The notes under the pieces were generated by a model. The model was given only the letters and a program-made list of their open reading frames with translations. It ran no database searches and was not told the DNA's origin. From assembly GCF_001293465.1 (NCBI RefSeq), contig NZ_JSYZ01000007.1, positions 105,114 to 169,113 of the forward strand: a DNA stretch of 64,000 nucleotides, given 5' to 3'. This DNA is from Pseudomonas asplenii. Lineage in GTDB: Bacteria > Pseudomonadota > Gammaproteobacteria > Pseudomonadales > Pseudomonadaceae. A program made the translations under genes and the position numbers. Of this stretch, positions 1 through 8,839 are shown piece after piece; within the stretch, counting starts at the first letter, position 1, and each line of letters opens with the position of its first letter.

Positions 1-285
1 CTTGGGGTTCAGGCTATGCATTGTTTTTCTTCCCTAAAGCGTCGCAACGAGACGGCACGCCACTTTACGGACTTTGAGCGACAGGCAAATGTCCTGAGCA
101 CGTCGCTCATCGAACTGATTTCGACATGGAACGATCGTGCCTGGAGCCGGCGATCCGGCGTCCGGATTCATTCACGAACGGGGTCAGCGGAAACATCCCG
201 AGCCATTGATTCGGCCGCCCGCCAGAGCCGGATCCTGTAGCCTCCAGAGGCTCTGGCAGCAGGAGCAGCAACAGCTGCAAAAGGT
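1..285. other. Window edge, no convincing gene
   Basis: Reading frames here are short, arginine/serine-rich and have no clear ribosome binding site. Nothing resembles a known family. It lies just downstream of the minus-strand msrA stop. I see no strong intrinsic terminator. Confidence 0.4.
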
Positions 286-744
286 TCAGGCGTGGCTGAT
301 CGAGCAGGCCGTCAGACCGTTTCTCTCCAGATAACGCTGCTGGTCCTCTGCCGCCAGCTCGAACGTTCCCAGCGGCACGACGACCGTGGCGATGGCCCGG
401 TTGAACCGCCTCGAAGCCTCGAGTTCCGCCCGTGCCAATTCGGCAATGGCCGCCTGCTGCGGCGAGTGGACAAAGATCGCCGAACGATATTTCACCCCGA
501 TATTATCGCCCTGACGGTCCCGCGACGTCGGGTCATGCAGCCCCCAGAACGCCTCGACCAGCGCCGGATAGTCGATGACGCCAGGATCGAAATCGACCTG
601 AACCACCTCGATCAGCGGCTCGCTGCGACCCGCTTGCGCCGCGTAGCCGACCCGGCTGTCCACCACTCCGTGCAGCTCGCGCAAGGCCGCTTCGGCACCC
701 CAGAAACAGCCCGCGCCGAAGGTGGCCTGTTGTAACCCGCTCAT
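286..744 (-). CDS. msrA: Peptide methionine sulfoxide reductase MsrA
   Basis: Reduces methionine-S-sulfoxide, free or in protein, using thioredoxin. The catalytic motif GCFWGAE sits near residue 12, with the nucleophilic Cys in it. The family motif around YRSAIF is at about residue 85. A Cys near the C-terminus (NGLTAC) could be the resolving residue. At 152 residues it is a short MsrA without the long N-terminal extension of many proteobacterial versions. Its ATG overlaps the stop of the upstream homocysteine methyltransferase by 4 bases (ATGA), so it is the last gene of a translationally coupled operon dealing with methylated sulfur compounds. That placement suggests a housekeeping role for methionine made or imported by the operon. 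The family call is secure; the role in this operon is inferred. Confidence 0.93.
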   Translation of the reverse strand: MSGLQQATFGAGCFWGAEAALRELHGVVDSRVGYAAQAGRSEPLIEVVQVDFDPGVIDYPALVEAFWGLHDPTSRDRQGDNIGVKYRSAIFVHSPQQAAIAELARAELEASRRFNRAIATVVVPLGTFELAAEDQQRYLERNGLTACSISHA

Positions 745-1652
745 GAGCTCACCTCCCCTGCTTGCAAGTGCTCGTTCAATTGCCGGATGTGCTCCGGGCC
801 GATACCGCAGCAGCCACCGACGATCAGCGCGCCTTCATCGACCCAGCGCTGCGCCCATTGCAGGTAGGCCGCCGGGCCCAGGTCGGCACGAATATCGAGC
901 AGGGTGTCGTTGGCCTGGGCGTCTTCGCTGACCGGCGCAAACGCGTTGGCATAGACCCCCAGTTGCAGTTCGCCGGCCTGCGCCGCGAGTGCCTGTCGCG
1001 CGCTGATCAACGCCGGGCCCATGCTCTCGGGCTGGCTGCAGTTGAACAGCAGCGCACTGGCACCCAGTTCCAGCGCCACCTGCGCCGCCTGCTCGATGCT
1101 TTCGCCGGAGCGCAGGCGCGGTACATCGTCTGGCAAGGCGTCCACCAGGGTGAAAGACAGCCACAGCGGCTTGTCGTCACGGCCCAGCGCCTCGCGTACC
1201 GCCCGGGCCTCGGCCAGGGAACTCTGGGTTTCCGCCAGCCACAGGTCGACATGCGGGCCCAGGCCGGCAATCAGCTCACGGTGAATGGCCAGCGAACGCT
1301 GGTGGTCGAACAGATCCGGCCGATAGGAACCCAGCGCCGGGGGCAGCGAACCGGCCACCCGCACATCGGTCCCCTCGGCCGCCTCCCGCGCCAGTCGGCC
1401 GGACAGCGCCGCCAGCCCACGGCCATCGCTGGCGAAACGCGCCTCACCGATATGAAACGGCACCACCGCGTAGCTGTTGCTGGTGATCACCCGGGCACCG
1501 GCCTCGATAAAGGCGCGGTGTACCCGGGTCACATGCTCCGGGCCCTGCAACAGCGCCAGCGCCGACCACTCCGGCTGCCGGAACGGCGCTCCGATACGCT
1601 TGAGTTCGCGCCCCATGCCGCCGTCGAGCAGCGTCAATGCGCGCCGGCTCAT
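741..1652 (-). CDS. mmuM: Homocysteine S-methyltransferase (MmuM type)
   Basis: Transfers a methyl group from S-methylmethionine (or S-adenosylmethionine) to homocysteine, giving methionine. The N-terminal LLDGGMGRELK, the FNCSQPE strand and the C-terminal GGCCGIGPEHI are the zinc-binding homocysteine methyltransferase signatures; the three zinc ligands are the Cys of FNCS and the paired Cys of GGCCG. I start at 1652 (303 residues). The frame is open 12 codons further upstream, but that part lies inside the upstream gene and lacks family similarity. Start and upstream stop overlap as ATGA at 1649-1652. It sits downstream of a quaternary-amine-type ABC importer, so the imported substrate may be S-methylmethionine or a related sulfonium methyl donor. 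Alternatives are betaine-type donors. Confidence 0.9.
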   Translation of the reverse strand: MSRRALTLLDGGMGRELKRIGAPFRQPEWSALALLQGPEHVTRVHRAFIEAGARVITSNSYAVVPFHIGEARFASDGRGLAALSGRLAREAAEGTDVRVAGSLPPALGSYRPDLFDHQRSLAIHRELIAGLGPHVDLWLAETQSSLAEARAVREALGRDDKPLWLSFTLVDALPDDVPRLRSGESIEQAAQVALELGASALLFNCSQPESMGPALISARQALAAQAGELQLGVYANAFAPVSEDAQANDTLLDIRADLGPAAYLQWAQRWVDEGALIVGGCCGIGPEHIRQLNEHLQAGEVSS

Positions 1653-2695
1653 TGCGCCGCCACCTTGTCGCCAGCAGCCTGCAGCCACTGGTTGACGGTC
1701 GCCGGGTTGGCCGCGACCCAGGCCTTGGCGGCCTTTTCGGCCGGTTGCTTTTCACGCTCGATCTTCAGGATCAGTTCGTTCAGCGAGGTCGGGTCGATGC
1801 TCACGTTCTCGAGGAACGCGGCGATACGCGGCGCGCGCTGGCGCAGGCTGGCGGATGCGAGAATGTGCACCTTGGCATCCGGATAGGCGCAGGTGATGCT
1901 GCTCTTGTTCAGCCAGTCGGTATCGACGGTCGGGCTGATGAACTTCCAGCAGCCGTCGGCCTTGTACAGCGGGTCGCCCTTCTTGTTGTCCTGGGCGTAG
2001 CCGTCGAACGGCGGCTCATCCAGGCGACGCAGGTCATAGGCGGAGAAGATCCAGTCCGGGGTGTAGGCATAAAACACCACGCCACGCCCGGCCTTGTAGG
2101 CGGCATCCAGGCGCGCGTAGGTGACCGCGGCCTCGGTGGAGACCGACTCGAAGTTCCTGGCGAAGCCGAAGTCCTTGGCCTTGATCTCGCCGATGTAGGT
2201 CGACTCCCAGCCGGCCGGCCCCACCAGCAGTTGCGCCTGGCCACCGCCGGGCGGCGCGAACAGCTGGGCCACCTCGGGTTTGCGCAGGTCATAGACCGAC
2301 TTCACACCGTACTTGTCCTGGATGTAGCCGGGAATGTAGAAGCCCTGCACACCAAGGTAAGGCTGCTTGTTGGGGACCAGCGAACGGGTACCGCCGGTGA
2401 CGTACCTGGCCCATGCCGCCGACTGGTTCGGCAGCCAGATGTCGGTGAGCACGTCGACCGAACCATCGCCCTTGGCCGCGGCGGCGAACAGCACCGGCAC
2501 GTCACCGGCCAGATAGGAGACATCGCCGTCGAGCCGGGAACTGATAATGTCGCCGAGGATGTACTGGATGGCGACGGCGCCGGTCCAGTTCTGCTCGCCG
2601 ATGACGATCTTGTCCTTGGCCAGTGCTGCCGTGGCCGGCAGCAAGGCCCCCAGCAGAGCGGCGCCGGCCAGGGCGCGGGAGAGGAACTTGGGCAT
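1649..2695 (-). CDS. ABC substrate-binding protein, glycine betaine/proline (ProX/OpuAC) type
   Basis: Periplasmic binding protein of 348 residues that would deliver a betaine-like or sulfonium substrate to the fused ATPase-permease encoded just upstream. The start MPKFLSRALAG is followed by a typical Sec signal peptide ending at about ATAALA (residue 26). An AGGAGT Shine-Dalgarno lies about 10 bases ahead, which decides this ATG over the frame's upstream extension. The mature part begins KIVIGEQNWTGA, typical of OpuAC proteins, where aromatic residues form the ligand cage. The gene starts 8 bases after the permease stop and its own stop overlaps the mmuM start (ATGA). Substrate is not readable from sequence; the operon context favours S-methylmethionine or another methylated donor over plain osmoprotection. 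Confidence 0.87.
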   Translation of the reverse strand: MPKFLSRALAGAALLGALLPATAALAKDKIVIGEQNWTGAVAIQYILGDIISSRLDGDVSYLAGDVPVLFAAAAKGDGSVDVLTDIWLPNQSAAWARYVTGGTRSLVPNKQPYLGVQGFYIPGYIQDKYGVKSVYDLRKPEVAQLFAPPGGGQAQLLVGPAGWESTYIGEIKAKDFGFARNFESVSTEAAVTYARLDAAYKAGRGVVFYAYTPDWIFSAYDLRRLDEPPFDGYAQDNKKGDPLYKADGCWKFISPTVDTDWLNKSSITCAYPDAKVHILASASLRQRAPRIAAFLENVSIDPTSLNELILKIEREKQPAEKAAKAWVAANPATVNQWLQAAGDKVAAQ

Positions 2696-2703
2696 GAACG
2701 GGG

Positions 2704-4761
2704 TTACTCCTGAATGAAACGATGACGTTTGCGAAGGGAAGCCTGGATGATCCGGTCCGGTACCAGGGCACAAAAAACGATGGCGATGCCGGCGAGAACG
2801 CCCTCACCGCCCTTGATGTTGCGCAGCGCGGTCATGACGTCGTAGCCCAGGCCGCCCGCGCCGATCAGCGCTGCGACGACCACCATCGACAGGCTCATGA
2901 CGATGGTCTGGTTGACGCCCAGCAGCAGCGAACCGGCCGCCAGGGGCAACTCGACCCGGGTCAGCGTCTGCCAGGGTGTCGCCCCATGGGCCACGGCTGC
3001 CTCCACCGCCGCCTTGGGCACCTCCTGGATGCCGAGAGCGGTGAGACGAATCATCGGTGCCAGGGCGAAGACCACCGTGGCGATGACCGCAGGCGTCTTG
3101 CCCACGGAAAAGAACGCCACCGCCGGAATCAGGTAGACGAAGGTCGGCAGGGTCTGCATGACGTCCAGCCATGGCGTGATCAGGCGCCGCGCCAGGGGCC
3201 GCTTGGCCAGCAGGATGCCGGTGGGAATGCCGATCAGCAGCGACAGCAGCACGGAGGCGCCAACCAGGGCGATGGTCGAGACGGTGTGTTCCCAGAAGCC
3301 GAACAGGCCGATATAGCCCAGAGCCAGGGCACAGGTCAGGGCCAGCGGCGCACCGGCGCTGCGCCAGGCCAGGTAGACCAGCGCCAGCGCAGGCACCGGC
3401 CAGGGGATCCAGCTCAATGCGCCTTCCACGCCCTCGATGACCGAGCGCACCGCGACAATCACCCCGACGAAGGCGCTTTCGAAGGTCAGTTGGGACCAGC
3501 CGATCAACCGGTCGATGCCACCCGCAATCGCCAGCATGCTGTCGCGGTCGGCCGGAAACTGCAGCCAGACACCGGCCGCGGCTGCGGGCAATGCCCAGGC
3601 GTGCGGCGCACGGCCCTGAGCGTGACGGCTCAACCCGGCACTGGCGGCGCGGTTGCCCAGCAGTACGGCCAGGGCAACGGCCACGCCCACGCTGGAACCG
3701 CTGCGCCAACTGCCGCCAAGCAATGCCAACGATGCCAGTTCGATCAGCAGTGCCAGCCAGAACAGCCCATTGCGTCCGACCGCGGCCAACGCAGCCGGGC
3801 CCAGCAGCCAGGAAGTGAGGCCCGTCTTGCCCGATACGGTCTGCGTCACGTGCGCCGGTGCTGCGTCCTCTGGCGCGCCGGGCACCGCCAACGGCGCGGC
3901 AGCGCGCGGCCGCTCATCGAAGAAGTCCGCCACGCCGGCATCCGCCGGGTGTTCGAGCAGTTCCTGCGGCGTGCCGACCTGGATCAGCTCGCCAGCGCGC
4001 AACACGGCAATGCGATCGGCCAGGCGCAGGGCCTCGCCCGGGTCATGGGTGACCAGCAAGGTGGTGATGCCGCGCTCACGTACCAGTTGCAGGAAGCGCC
4101 CCTGGAGGTCGCGGCGGATGGTCGGGTCCAGGGCGCTGAACGGCTCATCCATCAGCAGGATGTCGGGCTCGGTCACCAACGCCCGCGCCAGTCCGACCCG
4201 TTGCTGCATACCGCCGGACAGCTCATGGGGAAAATGCTCGCCCCACTCCGCCAGCCCCACCGCCTGCAATTGTCGCTGTGCCGCAGCCAGCCGGGCGGCC
4301 TCCGGCTCGCCGCGCAGTTCGAGGGGCAGGGCCACGTTGTCACGCACGCTGCGATGGGGCAACAGGCCGAAATGCTGGAACACCATGCCGATGCGCTGCG
4401 AGCGCAACTCGCGCAGCGCCTGGGCCGACAGGCTGCCCAGGGCCGTGCCCTCGATCAGCACCTCGCCGCTGCTCGGTTCGATCAACCGGTTGACGTGGCG
4501 CAACAGTGTCGACTTGCCGCTGCCCGATGTACCCATCAGGCACAGCACTTCGCCGCGCCGTACCGCCAGGCTCACGTGCTCCACGGCATTGTTCGAGGTG
4601 TGCCGCCCATTGCCGGCATAGCACTTGGTCACGCCGCGGAACTCCAACGCGATATCGCAGGCCGAGGACGGCAGCGGGGAGAGGGTTGGCGCGTGGGAAG
4701 GCACCGGCACGGCGGCACTCTCCCGGCCCCTGGCAATCAGTTGGTATTCACTAGCGCTCAC
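2704..4761 (-). CDS. Fused ABC transporter ATPase-permease, quaternary amine/sulfonium uptake type
   Basis: One 685-residue chain carries both halves of a ProV/ProW-type importer. The ATPase spans roughly residues 35-295: Walker A GTSGSGKST (77-85), signature LSGGMQQR (181-188), Walker B ILLMDEP (201-207), switch His in THD (239). It has no CBS pair after the ATPase, unlike ProV. From about residue 320 it is a multi-span permease with the cytoplasmic coupling (EAA) loop around EAAVAHGATPWQTL. Start is GTG at 4761 with AGGGG five bases ahead. The first gene of a four-gene minus-strand operon with the binding protein, mmuM and msrA. ATPase and permease are usually separate genes in this family, so the fusion is notable. 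There is no sign of a sequencing frameshift joining two genes. Confidence 0.9.
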   Translation of the reverse strand: MSASEYQLIARGRESAAVPVPSHAPTLSPLPSSACDIALEFRGVTKCYAGNGRHTSNNAVEHVSLAVRRGEVLCLMGTSGSGKSTLLRHVNRLIEPSSGEVLIEGTALGSLSAQALRELRSQRIGMVFQHFGLLPHRSVRDNVALPLELRGEPEAARLAAAQRQLQAVGLAEWGEHFPHELSGGMQQRVGLARALVTEPDILLMDEPFSALDPTIRRDLQGRFLQLVRERGITTLLVTHDPGEALRLADRIAVLRAGELIQVGTPQELLEHPADAGVADFFDERPRAAAPLAVPGAPEDAAPAHVTQTVSGKTGLTSWLLGPAALAAVGRNGLFWLALLIELASLALLGGSWRSGSSVGVAVALAVLLGNRAASAGLSRHAQGRAPHAWALPAAAAGVWLQFPADRDSMLAIAGGIDRLIGWSQLTFESAFVGVIVAVRSVIEGVEGALSWIPWPVPALALVYLAWRSAGAPLALTCALALGYIGLFGFWEHTVSTIALVGASVLLSLLIGIPTGILLAKRPLARRLITPWLDVMQTLPTFVYLIPAVAFFSVGKTPAVIATVVFALAPMIRLTALGIQEVPKAAVEAAVAHGATPWQTLTRVELPLAAGSLLLGVNQTIVMSLSMVVVAALIGAGGLGYDVMTALRNIKGGEGVLAGIAIVFCALVPDRIIQASLRKRHRFIQE

Positions 4762-4768
4762 GTGTGCC

Positions 4769-4792
4769 CCTGGAATTCATGAACTTTCCAGG
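4769..4792 (-). promoter_or_regulatory. Inverted repeat over the ribosome binding site of the fused transporter
   Basis: Arms CCTGGAA (4769-4775) and TTCCAGG (4786-4792) are perfectly complementary around a 10-base centre that itself contains the palindrome TTCATGAA. On the transporter mRNA the 3' arm includes part of the AGGGG Shine-Dalgarno, so the hairpin could mask translation start. It could equally be a repressor operator. Function is inferred. Confidence 0.4.
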
Positions 4793-4937
4793 TGTACATG
4801 GCAGACTTCATGCCAACCATAAAATCATTGAAATACAATGACTTGCCAACATATCAGCGCAACGCGCCTGCTGCTAAACCAGCATCGCTGCCCACCAACT
4901 GTTGGCTGGCGAACAGCGTTTGCACTTCAGTCGGCGA

Positions 4938-5993
4938 TCAGCGCTGCGGGTTCAGGGTGGCGTTGTCGATGACGAAACGGTACTTCACCTCGCCCTTGAG
5001 CATGCGCTCGTAGGCATCGTTGATCTCGTCGGCGCGGATCAGTTCGATGTCGGCGGTAATCCCGTGTTCGGCGCAGAAATCCAGCATTTCCTGGGTTTCG
5101 GGGATGCCGCCGATCATCGAGCCGGCAATGGTGCGACGCTTCATGATCATGTTGAACACGTTGGGCGACGGATGCGGCGAAGCCGGTGCGCCGACCAGCG
5201 ACAGGGCACCGTCACGCTTGAGCAGGACCAGGAACGCATCGAGGTCGTGCGGGGCAGCCACCGTGTTGAGGATCAGGTCGAAGCTCTTGGCATGGGCGGC
5301 CATCTCGTGGGCATCACGCGACACCACCACTTCATCCGCGCCCAGCGCCTGGGCGGCCTCGCGCTTGGAGGCCGAGGTGGTGAAGGCCACCACGTGCGCG
5401 CCCATGGCGTGGGCCAGCTTGATACCCATGTGCCCCAGGCCACCGATACCGACCACACCGATCTTCTTGCCGGGCCCGGCATTCCAGTGCCGCAACGGCG
5501 AATAGGTGGTGATGCCGGCACACAGCAGCGGCGCAACAGCGGCCAACTGGTTTTCCGGGTGAGCGATGCGCAGGACATAACGTTCATGCACGACGATTTT
5601 TTCCGAGTAGCCGCCCTGGGTCCAGCCCGGGGCATCGGGCGTCGGGAAGTTGTAGGTGCCGATCATCCCGTCGCAATAGTTCTCCAGGCCCTCGTCGCAG
5701 TCGGCGCAATGCCTGCAACTGTCGACGATGCAGCCGACCCCGACCAGGTCGCCGGCCTTGAAGCCGCTGACGTGGGCGCCGACCGCACTGACGCGACCGA
5801 CGATTTCGTGGCCGGGTACGCAGGGATAACGGGTACCCTCCCACTCGGAACGCACCTGGTGCAGGTCGGAATGGCAGACGCCGCAGAAGGCGATGTCGAT
5901 CTGGACATCGTGGGCACCGGGCGCACGACGGGTGATCTGCAGGGATTGGAGTGGTTTATCGCCCGCATGGGCACCATAGGCATGCACTTGCAT
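4938..5993 (-). CDS. Zinc-dependent NAD(P) alcohol dehydrogenase, YahK/cinnamyl-alcohol type
   Basis: A 351-residue medium-chain dehydrogenase that would interconvert aldehydes and alcohols with NADPH. Catalytic zinc ligands are visible in FCGVCHSD and PGHE; the structural zinc lobe is CIVDSCRHCADCDEGLENYC. The Rossmann glycine motif is GIGGLGHMG. Closest in style to YahK/AdhA broad-range aldehyde reductases. The start at 5993 (MQVHAYGAH) has an AGAGGAAAA site upstream; the frame runs 16 codons further but without family similarity. It is a single gene facing the same way as the transporter operon, separated from it by about 176 bases, and probably transcribed alone. Physiological substrate unknown. 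Confidence 0.9.
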   Translation of the reverse strand: MQVHAYGAHAGDKPLQSLQITRRAPGAHDVQIDIAFCGVCHSDLHQVRSEWEGTRYPCVPGHEIVGRVSAVGAHVSGFKAGDLVGVGCIVDSCRHCADCDEGLENYCDGMIGTYNFPTPDAPGWTQGGYSEKIVVHERYVLRIAHPENQLAAVAPLLCAGITTYSPLRHWNAGPGKKIGVVGIGGLGHMGIKLAHAMGAHVVAFTTSASKREAAQALGADEVVVSRDAHEMAAHAKSFDLILNTVAAPHDLDAFLVLLKRDGALSLVGAPASPHPSPNVFNMIMKRRTIAGSMIGGIPETQEMLDFCAEHGITADIELIRADEINDAYERMLKGEVKYRFVIDNATLNPQR

Positions 5994-6041
5994 CGGAATT
6001 TTCCTCTGGCCGTGAATCGAACGGGCGGTTGCACGCGGCAA

Positions 6042-6434
6042 CGACCCGGCTACCCATATTCACAGGGAGGCGGCGGACCGCAGTAGCGCAATCCGGTCGT
6101 ATTCTTGCCTGATCCTCTCGATAGCACAGGCAAGACCGGAGAGGACACTGGACTATCGGCCGATCGGCATGGAGCGCAGGTCCTGATCCGCCACAACGGG
6201 TCGAAAATCTTCTCCTGCCCGGGCAGGCCCGGCATGAACCGGGACGGCGCTGCTGCACAGGCAGCAGGCCAGCAGCAATCGATGCTTCCCCACCATCATC
6301 CGCCTCTCCCCGCCCATCCCTGCCGTTCCCGCAGGCCACGTCCTGCAAGGGCTGCAGCCTTGCCCGGGGCGCTGGCACACATCCTGCTCACCCCCCGGGA
6401 CTGCCGGCCCGCCCGGTGCCCATGGAGCGACACG
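6042..6434. other. Intergenic stretch with a possible minus-strand small secreted peptide (6153-6299)
   Basis: Mostly unassigned. On the minus strand, 6299-6153 can encode 48 residues beginning MMVGKHRLLLACCLCSS with an apparent signal peptide (cleavage near VHA) and a GGGGAGAGG element before the ATG. It is unsupported by homology I can recall and may be chance. Confidence 0.25.
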
Positions 6435-6593
6435 ATGATGAGAACCGCTGACGCAGCACGCCTACTGATCCTGGCCGCCCTGTTCGGTGGCGCAGTGATC
6501 CTGGCTCCGGCACAGCCGCGCCAGGACGGCTTCGCCAATATCGCTCCAGGGCATGCCGCATGGGCCCCCAAGGACTACTGGCCGGGCCCCTGA
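6435..6593 (+). CDS. Small putative secreted or membrane peptide upstream of the lipase
   Basis: A 52-residue frame starting MMRTADAARLLIL, with a GGAG element about 7 bases ahead. It has a positively charged start, a hydrophobic stretch (residues 9-26) and a short polar tail ending YWPGP, so it could be an exported peptide. It ends 37 bases before the lipase start and could be co-transcribed with it. I recognise no family. Size and composition alone do not prove it is expressed. Confidence 0.4.
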   Translation: MMRTADAARLLILAALFGGAVILAPAQPRQDGFANIAPGHAAWAPKDYWPGP

Positions 6594-6630
6594 GCCCTGC
6601 CGACGTCTTCATCCAACCAGGAAGCAATCC

Positions 6631-7863
6631 ATGAAACTGCCGTTCAAGCTGGCCTGCGGTGCCGGCCTTCTCGCCCTGTCGCTGCAGACCCTGGCCGCCG
6701 TGCATGCGCCACGCCCGGATCCGCAACAGGGCGATGGCCGCGTGTCGCCCTTCTACACCTGGCAACAGGAGATTCCGGCCCAACCCGGCAAGCTGCTGCG
6801 CAGCGAGCCTCTGCCGGTACAACTGAGCCTGGCCGAGGCCGGCGCCCAGCAACGCATCCTCTACACCTCCACCAACGGCATCGACGGCAAGACGCCGATC
6901 GTGGTGTCCGGCGCGCTGTTTTTGCCCAAGGGCAAGGCTCCCACCGGTGGCTGGCCGGTGGTGTCCTGGGGCCATGGCACGGTTGGCGTGGCGGATATCT
7001 GCGCGCCGTCCTGGGCCGGTCGTTCGATCCGTGACGTCAACTACCTCAACGCCTGGCTGCGCGAGGGTTATGCCGTGGTCGCCACCGACTACCAGGGCCT
7101 GGGCGTGCCCGGCGGGCATCCGCTGCTCAACAGCCGCGTGGCCGCCTACGGCATTCTCGATGCCGCACGTGCGGTGATCGCCGGCACACCGGGGCTGGCC
7201 AACAAGGTGCTGATCGTCGGCCAGTCGCAAGGCGGCGCCGGAGCCTATGCGGCGGCAGCCTATGCGCCGGACTACAGCCCGGCCCTGGGCGTCAAGGGCA
7301 CGGTGGCCACCGGGGTGATCTACAAGATCACCGATAACAAAACCCGCCCACCGAAGGACCCGAACCAGGTCGATGAAACCCTCGCCTACGGCTTCTACAC
7401 CCTGCTCGCGCAACAGCAGTACGACCCGAGCATCGATCCGCAGGACTATTTCACCCGCGAGGCCCTGCCGTTCGTGGAGCAGGCCCGTACCAGCTGCCTG
7501 GCTGCGCTGGAGGCAGACACCGTGTTCAGCGGTCGGACCCTCGCCAACACCCGCAAGCAACCCAGCGCCGAAGCCGCGGCAAAACTGCGGCCGTGGATCC
7601 AGGCGATCGACTTCCCGACGCTGAAGCTCAAGCAGCCGATCTTCATCGGTGCCGGCGAGACCGACCCGAGCACCACCGCGCAAAGCCAGAGCAGCCTGGC
7701 CCGCGACAGTTGCGCGGCGGGCAGCGTGGTCGAGGCCCATGTGTATGCCGGGCTGGAACACAGCGGCACGGTCAACGCCTCGCTGAAGGACTCGATTCCC
7801 TTCGCCCGCAAGGTGCTCGCCGGTGAACCGATCACGCCGGTCTGCAACCCGACTCCGCAGTAG
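6631..7863 (+). CDS. Secreted lipase/esterase, secretory lipase (LIP) family
   Basis: An exported alpha/beta hydrolase of 410 residues, likely cleaving esters or triglycerides outside the cytoplasm. Residues 1-23 form a signal peptide (MKLPFKLACGAGLLALS...). The nucleophile elbow GQSQGG places the catalytic Ser at about 199. Candidate acid and base lie in AGETDPS and GLEHSGT near the C-terminus. WGHGTVGVADICAP and DYQGLG are typical of the secretory lipase family (PF03583). The start is set by AGGAAG upstream and the signal peptide; the frame is open 26 codons earlier. Followed 73 bases later by a LysR regulator on the same strand. Exact substrate unknown. Confidence 0.87.
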   Translation: MKLPFKLACGAGLLALSLQTLAAVHAPRPDPQQGDGRVSPFYTWQQEIPAQPGKLLRSEPLPVQLSLAEAGAQQRILYTSTNGIDGKTPIVVSGALFLPKGKAPTGGWPVVSWGHGTVGVADICAPSWAGRSIRDVNYLNAWLREGYAVVATDYQGLGVPGGHPLLNSRVAAYGILDAARAVIAGTPGLANKVLIVGQSQGGAGAYAAAAYAPDYSPALGVKGTVATGVIYKITDNKTRPPKDPNQVDETLAYGFYTLLAQQQYDPSIDPQDYFTREALPFVEQARTSCLAALEADTVFSGRTLANTRKQPSAEAAAKLRPWIQAIDFPTLKLKQPIFIGAGETDPSTTAQSQSSLARDSCAAGSVVEAHVYAGLEHSGTVNASLKDSIPFARKVLAGEPITPVCNPTPQ

Positions 7864-7936
7864 CCACCGCTTGAGGCGGTACATGCCCGGGGATCAATTG
7901 GGGCACAATGGCCACTGATCCCCGGAGCAACGCCCA

Positions 7937-8839
7937 ATGTCCCTACGCGAATTCCGCACCCTGGTCGCCATTGCCCAGTACGGCTCCTTCGCCCGTGCCG
8001 CCGAAGCCATCCACCTGACGCAATCGGCGGTCAGCCTGCACGTGAAGAGCCTCGAGGACACCTTCGGCGCGCCATTGTTCGACCGCACCCGGCGTATCCC
8101 GCTAATGACGCCGGCCGGTCACCTGGTGCTCGATCGGGCCCGGGAGATCCTGGCGATCCACGACAGCATCGCCGCCGACCTCAGCGACGGTTCACAGCTG
8201 CGCGGCACCTTGCGCATCGGCGCGATCCACACAGCCCTGTCCGGCTTCCTGCCGGCCGCGCTGGCGGCACTGAGCGCCGAACATCCGCACCTGCGGGTGA
8301 ACGTGGCGTCCGGCATGTCCGCTGAGCTGGCCATTCGCATCGACAACGGCGAACTGGATGCGGCCATCACCACCGAGCCGGTCAAGCCCTACCCCTTCGG
8401 GCTGGTCAGTACCCCGCTGTACCAGGAAGGGTTCTGGATCGTCGCCCCGGCCAACCTGCCCTGCCGCGATCCGCGCGGCTTGCTGCAGGACTACCCGTTC
8501 ATCCGCTTCGACCGCCGGGCCTGGGCCGGCAGGACGATAGAGCGGGAACTGCGCAGGCTGCGCATACGGGTACAGACCAGCATGGAACTGGACAGCCAGG
8601 ACGCCATCCTGCAGATGGTCGCCAGCGGTCTGGGTGTGTCGATCATCCCGCTGTCGCGGCAGAACCTGCCGGCATCGCGCAAGATGCTTTGCCTGCCCTT
8701 CGGCGAACCGCAGCAGATGCGCACGGTGGTTCTGCTCGAACGCGAGGATCGCCCGGCGGGACGCTCGGCCCAGGCCCTCGTGCAAGCGGTGCGCACCCAG
8801 GCCGGGCACGCGACAACCCATGAGAAATTATCAAGCTAG
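7937..8839 (+). CDS. LysR-family transcriptional regulator
   Basis: A 300-residue LysR regulator. The winged helix-turn-helix occupies residues 1-60 (FRTLVAIAQYGSFARAAEAIHLTQSAVS), followed by the linker helix and a substrate-binding domain starting near LRIGAIHT. GGAG lies 9 bases before the ATG. It reads in the same direction as the permease 155 bases downstream, not divergently, so its target could be that permease, the upstream lipase, or both. The intervening AT-rich stretch around 8843-8880 is the likely promoter of the permease. Effector unknown. Confidence 0.92.
   Translation: MSLREFRTLVAIAQYGSFARAAEAIHLTQSAVSLHVKSLEDTFGAPLFDRTRRIPLMTPAGHLVLDRAREILAIHDSIAADLSDGSQLRGTLRIGAIHTALSGFLPAALAALSAEHPHLRVNVASGMSAELAIRIDNGELDAAITTEPVKPYPFGLVSTPLYQEGFWIVAPANLPCRDPRGLLQDYPFIRFDRRAWAGRTIERELRRLRIRVQTSMELDSQDAILQMVASGLGVSIIPLSRQNLPASRKMLCLPFGEPQQMRTVVLLEREDRPAGRSAQALVQAVRTQAGHATTHEKLSS

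Noticed and set aside
2722..4782. 686-residue plus-strand frame opposite the fused transporter
   Set aside because: Shadow of the minus-strand gene; composition is Gln/Arg/His-rich with no domains.
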